A stretch of 64,000 nucleotides of DNA, taken from positions 37,501-101,500 of the forward strand of contig JAMFTG010000732.1 in assembly GCA_023974075.1 (NCBI GenBank), read 5' to 3'. The notes under the pieces were generated by a model. That model searched no databases. It was given only the letters and a program-made list of their open reading frames with translations, and was not told the DNA's origin. This document shows positions 21,642-33,764 of this stretch, piece by piece. Both the position numbers and the translations under genes were made by a program. The first letter of the stretch is position 1. Every line of letters starts with the position of its first letter. Origin of the DNA: Chaenocephalus aceratus (Eukaryota; Chordata; Actinopteri; Perciformes; Channichthyidae).

Positions 21642-22935
21642 AAGCCTGTCAGTTTCAACTCTCCAAACAACAGCAGGTGTCTTCTGATACCTCCTGAATC
21701 CAGAAGCTTTTCACTGCAGATCTGCCTGGACCTCAGGAAGGACCTCAAACCAGTTCCTGAGGTTTCTCTATATAATGTGATCGAGTGGTGCGAGGTCAAA
21801 GGTACTAAAACAAAGATGTAGGTTGGCATTTCCTGCTCCCTTGTCTTGAAGTCAATGGTTTTCTGAATGTGTTTTTGGTTGTTAGCCTGAAATAAGGTCT
21901 GTGGTTAACACAAGCTGAAGAGCTTTCAATGTTTTGTTCTATAAAATGCACAAGTAAATACCCCACTGTGGAATTTAAAAACAGAGGTTGCTAACAAGTG
22001 TCTAAATGAGACGACTAAACGTCATCACGCCCAACATTAGCCACCTTTAGCTTAGCGGTGGTGACGTGAAGTCATGTGATCGTGCTGTAGTTCCTTTATA
22101 GCCCAACATTAGCCACCTTTAGCTTAGCGGTGGTGACGTGAAGTCATGTGACCGTGCTGTAGTTCCTTTATAGCCCAACATTAGCTTTTTATTTGAAAAA
22201 TCATAAAGCGGTGTTAATATGTGGAGATTATCCTGCTGAAAAAGACTTGTAAGTATCCTCATGTATAAACACCACAGAGATTATTTTCTATTATACAAAA
22301 TCCAATGGGAAAATCTCATTGGCTTTCTGTCGAGGGAACAAGGAAGATGCTGACCAACACAAATATGTCACCTCTGCACCACAATATTGCATGGTGATAA
22401 GTAGTTTTTCATCAAAAGTACACTGTAACTTAAAATGAAGTTATTTGAAAGATGGAAGCACATCCTGAAGAGAAGTCATAAGGCAGTGTGACATCAGACA
22501 CACGTTTAAAACGACTTTAAATCTCGTTTTGGGGTTTACCACTAACCGCTGTTGTCGTTGGTTTCTGGAACTATATATTATTTTGGAAATGGAGTCTGCA
22601 AAAAACTGAAATGGGGTCTGTAAGATGAATATACTTTTGTGCTTTATTGTCAACTGTTGTTATGTTAAACAATACATGTATCTAAACTTGGTTAAAAAGG
22701 GATCATACTCAGAAATGTTGCATTTTTTTAATATTTGACTGTTTTGTGTGATACTGTATGTTCTGTACTGTTGATGCAATGACACACAGCAGTGACTTAG
22801 TAATATTTTGTGAAATAACGTAAATTCCTATTTAATTATACCAGATGATAAAATAGTATTTTATTGAAAATATAGAACAAAGCCATGTTGGTTCACTTTT
22901 ATACAAATTAAATAAACTGTGAGATATTTCTCATG
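21642..22935 (+). other. hepacam: Probable hepacam 3' untranslated region
   Basis: The first convincing poly(A) signal after the stop is AATAAA at 22911-22916. The interval has no other coding signal and contains a 72-bp tandem duplication (22029-22185). The exact cleavage site is inferred. Confidence 0.5.
22029..22185. repeat. 72-bp tandem duplication in the hepacam 3' region
   Basis: Two complete copies (22029-22100, 22101-22172) and the start of a third, each beginning gcccaacattagccaccttt. They differ at one visible base (GTGATCGTG/GTGACCGTG). Each copy contains GTGACGTGAAGTCATGTGA, with CRE-like and palindromic character. Confidence 0.85.
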
Positions 22936-22959
22936 ATTCTTGTCGTGTTTCTTGCCTTC

Positions 22960-23280
22960 TCTGTCCCACAGAACGATTTTAAAAGCAATGTATTTCTATT
23001 GGTAGTATGTTTCGTGCTGCAACACGTCTTTTTGTCCGGTCGGGTCTTGGAACATTTTCTTACTAAATATCAAGCCACGATTATTGTTTTTATTTTAAAT
23101 GGTATAATGTCGGACTTATGTTGCCGTCCGCGAGGAAAATAAATGACTCAGAGCCTCAGAATACTGAAATCTGTATTTTTTAAATATTTTTTTCCTTTTA
23201 ATTTGTTATTCCGTGTTGCAGGCACGAAACATACTACCAATAGAAATACATTGCTTTTAAAATCGTTCTGTGTGACACGA
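22960..23280. mobile_element. Fold-back element with about 60-bp inverted arms
   Basis: Left arm about 22967-23026 (acagaacgattttaaaagca... ...gtttcgtgctgcaacac) is the near-perfect reverse complement of right arm about 23215-23273. The loop is about 190 bp and AT-rich. No coding sequence. Probably a MITE; no target duplication resolved. Confidence 0.8.
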
Positions 23281-23544
23281 AAACAATTGGAAAATGGTGT
23301 TGGTGAACACGAATCAATCGATTCAATGTCGTGACTATAACACGAAATGCCGTGAGACTGGGTTGCACAACAGGGACATATGCATGACAAATGTATTCAT
23401 AGGCTATAGCAGTAGCCGCCTTTAGCCGCCCTAAAAAACAAAATAATTAAAAAAAAAGAAATCATAATTTGAAAAATTATTGATTCGAACATAATATGAT
23501 GCAGTACTGTTACGTCTGGGTCTCTGAGTTTCATTAAAGCTCGG

Positions 23545-23549
<5 letters not shown>

Positions 23550-23577
<28 letters not shown>
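23550..23577. repeat. TG microsatellite
   Basis: About 14 uninterrupted TG dinucleotides. Confidence 0.9.
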
Positions 23578-23578
<1 letters not shown>

Positions 23579-23740
23579 AACGAGCCATTTTGTGTGCGTG
23601 CACGAGCGAGAGAGAGAGCGCACCGGTGCCGGAGATCGTTGTTGTTAGCTTCTGGTGCTAGCGAGCTATGCTAACGGATATAAGGAGTTTTTTCAACAAC
23701 AAAGTGGAGGAGAGTCCTCCCTGTCAGACTGAGAGACTCA

Positions 23741-24438
23741 GGCCCATTCCCAAACCGCCCCCTACACCCTACCCCTCCGGTTGCGCGTTCACGCGGAGGG
23801 TCCGCCATATTGAGGGCTGTTCCAAAGCAACGAGTGTGGAGCGGTGTGGAGGGGGAGTGGGCTATCGAGCCCTCAGACAGCGAGTCTGCAGCGGTGCTGA
23901 CTTGAGACCGGTCTCTCCCTGACCGGAGTCACGCTGTGTGTGTCCGTCAGGAAACACGCTGTTTACAAGTAGTTCCAGCAAACATCCTCTGATAAACTGC
24001 GATGTTAGCAACCTCATGATAACCTCATATGTTTTAACTTAGGATCAAACCTGTGTTTAGTCTAGAAAAAGGTAAAATTGTGCATTTTATTATAAAGTTG
24101 TGTATATTTACAGACCGTTGCAGAAACGCTTATAAAGCTTATAAACATCAGGTTTAAAACTAAAAGAGCTTTGAAACACAATGAAAGATGTTTGGAGTTT
24201 TATTTGAGTTATTCATTTAAACTTTTTGTCTAAGAGAAGCTGATTTGAAACCGTTGTTACATTCAGTTACGGCATTTCCTGTTCCTGCTGGAGAGAGGGG
24301 AGGCCGTCCCAAAGCTTGCTGCTGTGTTTTACTCCCTCCATCTGACAGGAGGAGCCTCGTTGAGCTGCGAGTGTGGCTACAGACGGAATTCACTCCGTCA
24401 CGAGGGGTAGGGTCGAGGGAGTGGTTTGGGATTGGGCC
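23741..24438. mobile_element. Non-autonomous DNA element with 38-bp inverted ends
   Basis: Left end GGCCCATTCCCAAACCGCCC and right end, read inward, GGCCCAATCCCAAACCACTC. Similarity continues to CCCTACCCCTC on both sides. 698 bp. The GGCC...CCCAA start resembles ISL2EU/IS4EU-type elements (recalled, not checked). The open frame at 23668-23922 crosses the element boundary and is not a gene. Confidence 0.7.
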
Positions 24439-24496
24439 GAAGTGAGCTCAAGGACTCTCTCAGTGTTTAGATAGTTCACTTTAGTCTAAGTTATCT

Positions 24497-25810
24497 CAGT
24501 GGGTCTCAAACGTTTTGGTCACCATTAATGTAGACAATTATTTCCGAGGCACACGTTCATAAGATCATTATAGTTATAAAAAAATAAGAGAATGAATGAA
24601 AAACAGGTATGAAATACTATATGACAGTAAAACAAGAATACAGTTTAAAAGGAGTGATTTGTAAAATATCCATAAAGAAAAAGTAAATCTGTTTCCAGTT
24701 CTGTTTCAAATGGGCGTTGAGAGATGTGTCCATAGATCATAGACTACTGCAGCTCCCTCCTGGCTGGTCTGCCTGCATGCGCCCTCCGACCTCTGCAGCT
24801 CATCCAGAATGCAGCGGCTCGTCTGGTCTTCAACCTTCCTGAATGTTCCCACACCACGCCGCTCCTCCGCTCCCTCCACTGGCTTCCAGTAACTGCTAGA
24901 ATTCACTTCAAGACCCTGGTGCTGGCGTACCATGCTGCGAATGGATCTGGCCCTTCCTACATCCAGGACATGGTTAAACCGTACACCCCAGCACGTGCAC
25001 TCCGCTCTGCATCAGCCAGACGACTCGCTGCACCCTCGCTGCGAGGGGGACCCAAGTTCCCATCAGCAGAAACACGTGGGTTTGCTGTCCTGGCTCCAAG
25101 ATGGTGGAATGAGCTCCCATTGACATCAGGACGGCAGAAAGCTCACACACCTTCCAGACTGAAAACTCATCTCCTTCGACTCCACCTCGAGGATAGAACT
25201 ACTAACAAAGCACTTATATACTAATAAAGGACTGGCTCCTCTAAAGCCAGTTGAGTAGCACTTGAAATGTTTGGCTCTATGAAACCTGATGTACTTTATG
25301 ATTCTGTTTTCTTCAAGTTTGTGTCTTCCTGGTCGAACGCACTTATTGTAAGTCGCTTTGGATAAAAGCGTCAGTTAAATGCAATGTAATGTAATGTAAT
25401 GTAACTCTTCATGTTGCTCTCAAAGTGCACCGGATTGATGCTTTTAACTTCAATATTTAAAAACAAATCTTCCCGGGGGAGCATGCCCCCGGACCCCCCT
25501 ATGTGAGGTCCATACACCAAAATAGCACTTTACCCCGGCTTACACCTATATGCCTCGAGCCTTCATTGTAACAGTCGCACTGTGTATCTGCGTGGGGAGT
25601 GTTGCAGTAGAACGTTCCTCTGTAGCGCCCGGTGCATTAATGGAAACCCTAAATGTTTGAGCACCCTCTATGAAACGTCAAGCTACCCCACAGCACCCCC
25701 TAAAGAAATCTCTGGCGCCGCCACTGAGCCTGACTATTTGTGTTGGGGGGGGCCCGACTTTTTTTTTCCTCCAAAGGGGGGGCCTGACAGAAAAAGTTTG
25801 AGAACCACTG
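24497..25810. mobile_element. Charlie-like hAT remnant interrupted by an L2 LINE
   Basis: Ends CAGTGGGTCTCAAACG and AAAGTTTGAGAACCACTG match the classic hAT-Charlie terminal motif. Interior 24540-24738 and 25405-25490 is colinear with the reverse complement of 30420-30700, where the LINE is absent. No transposase is readable. The flanking octamers do not form a clear duplication. Confidence 0.75.
24739..25404 (+). mobile_element. L2-like LINE 3' end inserted in the hAT remnant
   Basis: Encodes LDYCSSLLAGLPACALRPLQ, LIQNAAARLVFNL, LHWLPVTARIHFKTLVLAYH, APRWWNELP and SRLKTHLLRLH: the C-terminal part of an L2/CR1-type reverse transcriptase ORF. The 3' end (taagtcgctttggataaaag) and an ATGTA tandem tail are typical of fish L2. 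5'-truncated. The insertion borders are defined by the uninterrupted copy at 30420-30700. Confidence 0.85.
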
Positions 25811-26362
25811 GGCTATAGCAACATTTACATATAGAAATAAATAGCTCAGAATTGTACAGTTTATAATTAATTAAATGTACAATTTGGAAATTATTATCTT
25901 ATTTATATGTGTTATGAAACACGGTGGAGACGCGAATTAGAAACCGTTAGCAAGACACAACATATGCACAAACAGTTCGAAAGGACTCAAGACAAGTTAA
26001 GCGTAATTCAATATGTAAACCGAGTACACCAGAATAATAGATGTAATACAAGATAAGATACGATTAGCTAAAAGTTAATGTTCGTGGTTAATGTTTGGGA
26101 GAGAAGTCACTGATTCTAAACATTTATATAAAATAAAATATAAAGTAATATGATAGGATAGTTTAGTAAAGTATGAGACAAGAAAAAAAGGGAAATTAAT
26201 ATGTTATTTGCACAGTTATCTAAAGGGTGTTTTATTTATTTTTAAATAAACAAAAATCCACTAATGAGCTAGCTAGCAGCTAGCAGTTAGCTTAACATTG
26301 GTGTATGATGCTCGTGAGCGAGTAACTGATCCTAAACAACAGGGACATTTGCATATATTATA
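25811..26362. other. Repeat-poor AT-rich interval
   Basis: No coding exon, RNA gene or element end could be supported here. Confidence 0.4.
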
Positions 26363-26363
26363 G

Positions 26364-27542
26364 AATACCTGTACTTTCTACTTGTTACATGTTGAACACA
26401 AATACCTGTACTTTCTACTTCTTACATGTTGAACTCAAATACCTGTACTTTCTACTTCTCACATGTTGAACTCAAATACCTGAACTTTCTACTTCTTACA
26501 TGTTGAACTCAAATACCTGAACTTTCTACTTCTTACATGTTGAACACAAATACCTGTACTTTCTACTTCTCTCATGTTGAACTCAAATACCTGTACTTTC
26601 TACTTCTTACATGTTGAACTCAAATACCTGTACTTTCTACTTCTTACATGTTGAACACAAATACCTGTACTTTCTACTTCTCTCATGTTGAACTCAAATA
26701 CCTGTACTTTCTACTTCTTACATGTTGAACTCAAATACCTGTACTTTCTACTTCTTACATGTTGAACTCAAATACCTGAACTTTCTACTTCTTACATGTT
26801 GAACACAAATACCTGTACTTTCTACTTCTCTCATGTTGAACTCAAATACCTGTACTTTCTACTTCTTACATGTTGAACTCAAATACCTGTACTTTCTACT
26901 TCTTACATGTGAACACAAATACCTGTACTTTCTACTTGTTACATGTTGAACACAAATACCTGTACTTTCTACTTCTCACATGTTGAACTCAAATACCTGT
27001 ACTTTCTACTTCTCTCATGTTGAACTCAAATACCTGAACTTTCTACTTCTTACATGTTGAACACAAATACCTGTACTTTCTACTTCTCTCATGTTGAACT
27101 CAAATACCTGTACTTTCTACTTCTTACATGTTGAACTCAAATACCTGTACTTTCTACTTCTTACATGTTGAACTCAAATACCTGTACTTTCTACTTCTTA
27201 CATGTTGAACACAAATACCTGTACTTTCTACTTCTCTCATGTTGAACTCAAATACCTGTACTTTCTACTTCTTACATGTTGAACTCAAATACCTGTACTT
27301 TCTACTTCTCACATGTTGAACTCAAATACCTGTACTTTCTACTTCTCACATGTTGAACTCAAATACCTGTACTTTCTACTTCTTACATGTTGAACTCAAA
27401 TACCTGTACTTTCTACTTCTCACATGTTGAACCCAAATACCTGTACTTTCTACTTCTTACATGTTGAACTCAAATACCTGTACTTTCTACTTCTTACATG
27501 TTGAACTCAAATACCTGTACTTTCTACTTCTTACATGTTGAA
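26364..27542. repeat. 37-bp minisatellite array, about 32 copies
   Basis: Same unit and orientation as 2224-3208, with variants CTTGTTAC, TCTCATG and CTGAACTTTC that recur in ordered blocks. Unlike the other arrays it is not flanked by recognisable element ends. Confidence 0.95.
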
Positions 27543-28230
27543 TAAGATGTGCAGAGTTCTCGTAAGGGTGCTTTTCGATGCTTTTGGATACAATATGTGA
27601 TCTGAACTTAAAGAAAAGTTCCTGTAGTGATTTCATATTTAAGCACACATCTTGTCAAATTACATTTACACAAAGTAACTGTCTGTTATCACCATGGGGT
27701 GGGGCTTCCACCTGCAGAAAGAAAACTGACCCTGAATCAGATCTCTACCACTCAGGCCGGGCGGACACGTGGACATGCATTCGGGAACTTTCTGTGGACG
27801 TTTTTAGACTTTTTTGCACGGACATTGAGCGGACTGCAAACTTTCTGCGGACCATGGGGGAGGTTTTGATGGACTCGTTTTGACATTTTGCACTTTGAAC
27901 TTACAGCTGCGTCGAAACAAAAAGGGGTTTTGCAGCTCTGTTAGTAAGTATCGTCCATGTTTGTTTGTGAATTTGTTGCATATAAAAACCAACGCCGCTT
28001 TACGAGATGTTCCCTTGATTCAAATAACTCACAGCCTGCACTTACACGAGGGGACGCAGGAGAGAGGAAAGTATATTTATGTGTTTAAGTTTCAATGTTC
28101 TCATTAAACGCTGTGTGTGAATGTTGATTTGGACATTTGAAGTTGTTGCTAAATGTAATAACATTGTTTATTTCCTGTGATAATAAAAGTATATTCATGT
28201 TAAGGGGGGTGGGGGTGGGGGTAAAAAGCA
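27543..28230. other. Intergenic, no supported gene
   Basis: Two overlapping open frames (27578-27883 and 27627-27869) have no family resemblance or splice context. AATAAA-like sequence near 28185 is followed by a G-rich tract (28203-28222). Possible unrecognised transcript, not called. Confidence 0.3.
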
Positions 28231-28330
28231 TTGGTGGAAGAAGTATTAAGATCCTTAACTAAAGTACTCGGAGTAAAAGTAATGAAATTAGTAAATGCAG
28301 AAATACATCGTTTGAAAACGGTATAACATA
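28230..28330. mobile_element. Fragment of an AGTACTT-rich fish repeat
   Basis: attggtggaagaagtattaa, gatccttaactaaagtactc: the standard terminal sequence of a common teleost interspersed repeat. Confidence 0.5.
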
Positions 28331-28798
28331 GTTAAATTAATATATCAGTGTTTATTTCTTATAAATTACCAACAATTATTTTATTTATAAAAAATGTATT
28401 TTCTTTTATATTCTCTTTTTTCCTCTTACATTTGTTGTCTTTAACTTTTACGTTCCCTTCAAATCTAGAGGTAGAAGGGAACTAACAACACAAACAGAAG
28501 AGGATACTGATTTGCAAACTGAACATATGTTGTTTAATTAATCAAACATAAAGATGGCTCACTAGCCAAGTTACGTAACAAACCGAAGACAAAATAAAAC
28601 ACTTTCTGACAAAAGAAAGAGATAACAATAAACACTGTATAAAGATACACATTTAAAACAACTAGATAACACGTCTCACTCCGAGACAACACACCACACA
28701 TTCGGAACACCTTGGGAGACAATCAGGCGGAGAGAGACGATTCAAGGGAAAACAAGTTTCATTAAGTGGGGAACAGCGCCCCCAAAATCCCATGTGTG

Positions 28799-28880
28799 GC
28801 CACAATTATATTACATCCTTAGTGATAAGAACTACCATAGAGAATGAATGGTAAAAGTTAAGGGAGTTAAGCCTTACTGT
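28799..28880 (+). repeat. 85-bp tRNA-module flanking element, copy 1
   Basis: Carries the shared core gataagaactaccatagaga, then atgaatggtaaaagttaagg. Copies also at about 32218(+), 32690(-), 35055(-), 36570(+), 38270(-), 46975(+), 52505(+), 55770(+) and 57410(-). Nature unknown. Confidence 0.7.
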
Positions 28881-29150
28881 TACCATGGAAGATGTTCAAG
28901 TTTGTGGTACTAAACCAGGTGGAAACTCTTGATCAATATTATTAAAACATAATCATCATATTGTACATTTAATCAGCTGATTGTTGATCATAAACAGATT
29001 TTCTAACTGTTTTGACATACGGTTTTGAAATGTATCCATTTTTAAAGTAATATTAAGCATGTACATCGAGGTTAATCTCCTCGTTCTCACAATAAGAGTT
29101 GTAGTACCGATATATATTTATTGCGTAATCACCTGCATAGTCCTCCATCA

Positions 29151-29223
29151 GTTTCCGTAGTGTAGTGGTTATCACGTTCGCCTCACACGCGAAAGGTCCC
29201 CGGTTCGAAACCGGGCGGAAACA
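29151..29223 (+). tRNA. tRNA-Val (CAC)
   Basis: 73 nt. Acceptor GTTTCCG/CGGAAAC plus A; anticodon loop CTCACAC; T-arm CCCCGGTTCGAAACCGGG. Matches vertebrate tRNA-Val-CAC. B box GGTTCGAAACC and A box intact. A TTTT terminator follows within 5 nt. It differs from the other copies here by GTTCGAAAC in place of GTTCGAGAC. Confidence 0.97.
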
Positions 29224-29302
29224 TTGTTTTAATTTTTTTGTTGTAAAGCAGTATGGCAGGAACAGATATAAGACATTTTAAAAAGAAAGGGATGGATTTA
29301 CA

Positions 29303-29800
29303 GCAGGGGTCTTCAACTAAAATTCAACGAGGTCCAGTTAGAGAAAATCTCCCCATGCAAAGGTCCGGAACATCAACATGTCTAACTTGCTTCATGAATT
29401 AGTGTGATATATATTGAAGTGACAGCAGCTTTATCAACGTCTGCATGTAATCAACAACTGACTGCCATCAAATAAAGAAAATACAAAAACAACAATATTT
29501 ATTGTAAATTAACATTACTTAAATACTGTGGATATGTGTAATGTTCCTCTCGGCCTGCATTTACAAATAAAATAGAGAAAATAAATAAAATAGCTTTTGA
29601 AAATATGTGCATCTTAAAAGTGCTTAATTTTAGATAAATCAAATAAAGTGTAGCAGCAGCTTGAGTTTCCCTTTTTCTTTGTTAACCATTTCACACCGTT
29701 TCAGACGATTATAGAACAATATCAGTCTTTACACATCATAACAATTGAACAGTTTTAAAGTTTCTCTTTCTTTCCCTCTTATATTGCAGTCCATCACTCA
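29303..29800. mobile_element. hAT-like fragment
   Basis: Begins CAGGGGTCTTCAACTAAAAT with tcaacgaggtccagttagag, a hAT terminal motif. The right end was not located; the rest is AT-rich. Confidence 0.45.
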
Positions 29801-30104
29801 CTTTTTTTAAATTCAGTGTGAGAATTGAGCTTGAGCTTGTCCTGCCAGGAGTTTATAAATCTGGGCTGAAATGGTGTCAGGGCCATTCTCATACACATGC
29901 AGGTGCTCATTGGTTACAGTGATGCAAACACAGGTATGGTGAAAAAAGAGAGAACTATTCGAAGCAGAAAAAAAAACAGCGTAATATACCATCTGACAAA
30001 GGCCTGTGCTATAATGCTTCAATTAACTGCTATTCTTTATAATATACTCAGATCAATAGGAGACAGAGATGTTATAAATCAAGGGTTTTTATTATTATTT
30101 ACAG

Positions 30105-31236
30105 CAGGGGTGGGGAACCTTTTTTCCTTTCATTTTTACAACATCCTCTGAGGGCCGTACAAATTATTGAACTTAACCTCTGCTTAAAAAAAACTAAAAT
30201 CACAGCCCATTCATTTGGCCTTTCTTTCAGCTGTGCAAAGAAAAAGCAACCTCTTAATCCAGATATCTCACCATGACTCACGTATCGTATGCATGCACAT
30301 GCACGCACTGCACGGTGTGGCATGACCACCAACACAGAAAGATATGGACACAAGATGTGTGCAAATGTATTTAGTTTCCTATCCATGTGAACATGATTTA
30401 AGTGGGGGGGGGGGGGGACTAACCTCCTCTAGGGGGATCCGGGAAGATTTGTTTTTAAATATTGAAGTTAAAAGCATCAATCTGGTGCACTTTGAGAGCA
30501 ACATTAAGAGATCTATGGATACATCTCTCAACACCCATATGAAACAGAACTGTAAGCATATTTTTCTTTTTGGATATTTTACAAATCACTCCCCTCTATT
30601 CTTGTTATTTTTAACAACTTTTTTGTTACTGTCATATAGTATTTTATACCTGTTTTTAATTTAGTCTCATTAATAACTATAATGATCATATCAAGGTGTG
30701 CCTTAACCTCACTGAGCTGAGGTTATTTGAGCCTCACAGGAGAGAGCTCTCTTCCACCTGGTTGTAGAAAAGCTCTTTAAATTCGTTAGCATAGCTAGCT
30801 AGCCAGATGCTAACAACAGATCGCCACTGTGCTTACAACTAAAGACACAGCCACGCAAACAATGCGGCATGTGTACGGCTCCTTATGGGTATTGTAATAT
30901 TTTAAGGGCTGGAGCGGCGTTCCGGTGCTCTCTGTCAGCACTCCTTTCCGACGAGACATATACCACGTGAAGACACGTTACGCTCGTGTTGTGTTCAAGA
31001 AGCTTGTTTAATTATGTTTGCGGTCTAGATTTCTTCTTCTTTTTGAAGTGAGAAGTTGTCCGTCAGTCGGACTGACTCTTCGGTTCTCCACAAATTACAC
31101 AAGTCACCCAATCAGCGTTAAAAAAGCGGGAGGCGCCGAAAAATCCCCTATTAATGTATTGATTATAGCTCCGGGTCCGTAGAGGTCGGCGTCTGGGTCC
31201 GGATCCGGACCGCGGTCCGCCTGTTGCCGACCCCTG
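30105..31236. mobile_element. hAT element with perfect 8-bp target duplication
   Basis: Ends CAGGGGTGGGGAACC and GTTGCCGACCCCTG, flanked by ATTTACAG on both sides (30097-30104, 31237-31244). 1132 bp; no transposase recognisable. A reversed Charlie-like remnant (about 30400-30720) is nested inside. Confidence 0.88.
30400..30720 (-). mobile_element. Reversed Charlie-like hAT remnant, uninterrupted
   Basis: Reverse complement is colinear with 24540-24738 joined to 25405-25490. It is the empty site for the L2 insertion there. Confidence 0.8.
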
Positions 31237-31244
31237 ATTTACAG

Positions 31245-31900
31245 TAACACATAATAAATCATTTCAGTATGCATAGATTTCAGTACGAATATAACCTCAA
31301 TAAATTCACAATAAGGAATTATGTGGCAGCACAAATACCCCTTTTGGAACCAGTTACCTCTCCTAGGAGGACGCAACATAACATAAGTATACATAAATAA
31401 TAATAATAACAACAGGTGACTCGATGCAAGCAAAGGCACTCGTTGTTTCTTCATCTTTGCGGGTGTTCTTTGTGGCATTAGGATTACTTTGTGTTTTAAT
31501 ATTTGCCTTGAGAGATGTGCTGTATATCCATTTTCGAGCTGAAATGTACACTTGCTCGTTTGTAATTGGCCCGCTGGTTTTATTTTTGATGCAGGCCAGC
31601 TAACAGTGTAAAACAACTTTTCCTCTGACATGTTGTGGAAAGTATAAAGTATCATGCAGAACATGAACACACGTTTCTACCTGTGTTCAAAATTATTCAT
31701 TTTTATTCAGAGTTTCTAACCATTGCAGTGTTTTCAGAGTATATCTAACAGCAGTTTATTGTAAACGAATACGGGAGTTAATGGTAAACGTACAGTTGGT
31801 GTTAAATTATATATCTTATGGGCATTCATGTAAACAAACACACACACAGGCTTTCGGTTCTGTCGTCATCTCCTGCGATCTTCTTGATGCAGTCAGTCAA
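31245..31900. other. AT-rich interval, no supported gene
   Basis: Overlapping minus frames at 31239-31670 lack start context, splice sites or recognisable domains. Confidence 0.35.
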
Positions 31901-31904
31901 AATT

Positions 31905-32160
31905 AATGGGCGTTTCTTTTACTATTTATAGGCAAATATGGGCGTTACGTGAAGCCCGCAAAAGCTGCGCCGCATTTCGAGTCGATTGTGATTTATAAAG
32001 GGAAACAGGCGTAGGACGTGCCGTACACACTTCCCTCGCCGGGACGCAATGTTTTGTGAATCGGGAAAAAGAATTCTGTACCTGTTTTTTTGTTTTGTAC
32101 TACGTAAGAAACCTTCCCACGTGAATCCTACGCACGGCGTTATAAATGAGGCCCCAGAGC
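31905..32160. mobile_element. Possible Harbinger-like MITE remnant
   Basis: The end reads gcgttataaatgaggcccc, the inverse of the GGGGCCTCATTTATAA start typical of fish Harbinger MITEs. The opposite end is not clear. Confidence 0.35.
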
Positions 32161-32375
32161 TGAAGTAGATTTGTGCAGTCACTCTGCTTTCTCCGCCAGC
32201 CAACAGCTCCACTAGCGGCCAAAGATATATAACATCCGTAGTGGTTTATCACTACCATAGAGAATGAATTGAAAAGCGTTTAGGGAGTTTTAAATAATTA
32301 ACCAACAGCGCCATCCTCTAATTGACTTTTGTGTGGTGGATAAATAGGGTACTGCAGCGAAGTGTTCTCACCAAT

Positions 32376-32447
32376 TCCTCGTTAGTATAGTGGTCAGTAT
32401 CCCCGCCTGTCACGCGGGAGACCGGGGTTCAATTCCCCGACGGGGAG
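32376..32447 (+). tRNA. tRNA-Asp (GTC)
   Basis: 72 nt. Acceptor TCCTCGT/ACGGGGA plus G; anticodon loop CTGTCAC; T-arm CCGGGGTTCAATTCCCCG. Matches vertebrate tRNA-Asp-GTC except GTTCAATTC for GTTCGATTC in the T-loop and TGGTCAGT for TGGTGAGT in the D-arm. A T8 terminator follows at about 32453. The T-loop G-to-A change falls in the B box and could weaken transcription. Confidence 0.93.
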
Positions 32448-33760
32448 GAAATATTTTTTTTAATATATGATATAATTATGTTTTTCCATGCAGCTCTGTT
32501 AGAGAAATACCAGCACATAATCACCAGTGAGTTTTAACCGGACAGGAATTTCTACATTTTGTAAATTAAATTATTAATCTCTGTGCATCTTCGGTGAAGA
32601 AACACCATTTCTAAAGACTGCTTACCATTTCTAAATGCCAGATATAAATATGGTAGTTTCCTAAATATCCAAACCTTCCATAGAAATAGTAAGGCTTATC
32701 TCTCTTAACTTATACCATTCATTCTCTATGGTAGTTCTTATCACTACAGGTGTCATATATTTTTGGCCACAAATGGGATTTTAGGAGCGCTGTTTCCCCC
32801 TTAATGAGACACAGTTTTCTCTGTTGTATCATCTTGGCTCAGAAGAAATATCTAAAAAATGTATTATGTATGTTATTATTATTTATGTTTCTTTTTTAGA
32901 CTTTTATATAATACATGATCATTGTGTGCTTTTATTATTGTCTTCTCAAATATTGTACATTAAAAGTGTATTGTTGTAGATGTTGCTGTTGTTATAGCAT
33001 TAAAACCCATTGTCTTAATACTGGTGAATCCTTTGATTTCTGACTGTTTTCATATTGCTTTTTATTTCAAGAACGACCCAATGAGAGATGGAGGAAGAAG
33101 GGAAGTTACCCGGCCCGGAGGAAGCCTGTCGTCCCCTTTTGAAACCAGAACCAGAAGGAGGACCTCCACTTCTCAGTCATGCGGTTTCATGAACAACTGG
33201 AAGAAGCGATTGAGTATGGTGCCAGAAGCTTGGCAAAACAAAAATAAATCCTGTGCTGGTGGTGTCAACGACACAGAACAGGGGGTCCCAAGGTATTACA
33301 TGTTGTAGCTTGTTTCCAGTAAGTATATGAATGGTCCAAAGAGGTTGTGTTCTACAGTCTGCCTGAATGTAGTCATGGCGTAGGTGTGTAGTGTGATTCT
33401 GTGGAGTTTATTGATGGCATCCCGTTGGGTTTGACGTCATCTGAATAGGACGTCGCTCGCTCACTGCTTGATCAACTTGAAGAAAACAGAATCATATAAG
33501 TACATCAGGTTTCACGGAGCTAAAAACTGTAAAAAAATAGTCAATGTGAGGTAAAGTGTGTCGCCAATGTAACCGGTTAAAACTCAAAGTGGTGATGAGG
33601 TCTTAAAATGTATGGAAAGGGTCTTAAAAGGTTTTACATTTTACTTCAGGATTCCTGCATACACCCTGAAGAAAGAAAAAAAATCAAAAAATGTGACAAA
33701 ACTAACTCCGTATAAGCTGTTGAAGATGGATCCTTTTTATTGTTGTATTACCTTTGGGTA
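32448..33760. other. Intergenic with small repeat fragments
   Basis: Contains a reversed copy of the 85-bp element (about 32690-32770) and, at 33470-33530, a reversed fragment of the L2 3' end (ttgaagaaaacagaatcata... ...acatcaggtttcacggagct, compare 25270-25320). An open frame at 33024-33308 has no recognised domain. Confidence 0.4.
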
Positions 33761-33764
33761 GGGA

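Noticed and set aside
2224..27542. CRISPR-like regular arrays
   Set aside because: The units are directly tandem with no unique spacers, and the genome is eukaryotic.
33024..33308. 94-codon plus frame, Arg/Thr-rich
   Set aside because: No family resemblance, no splice context; possible repeat.
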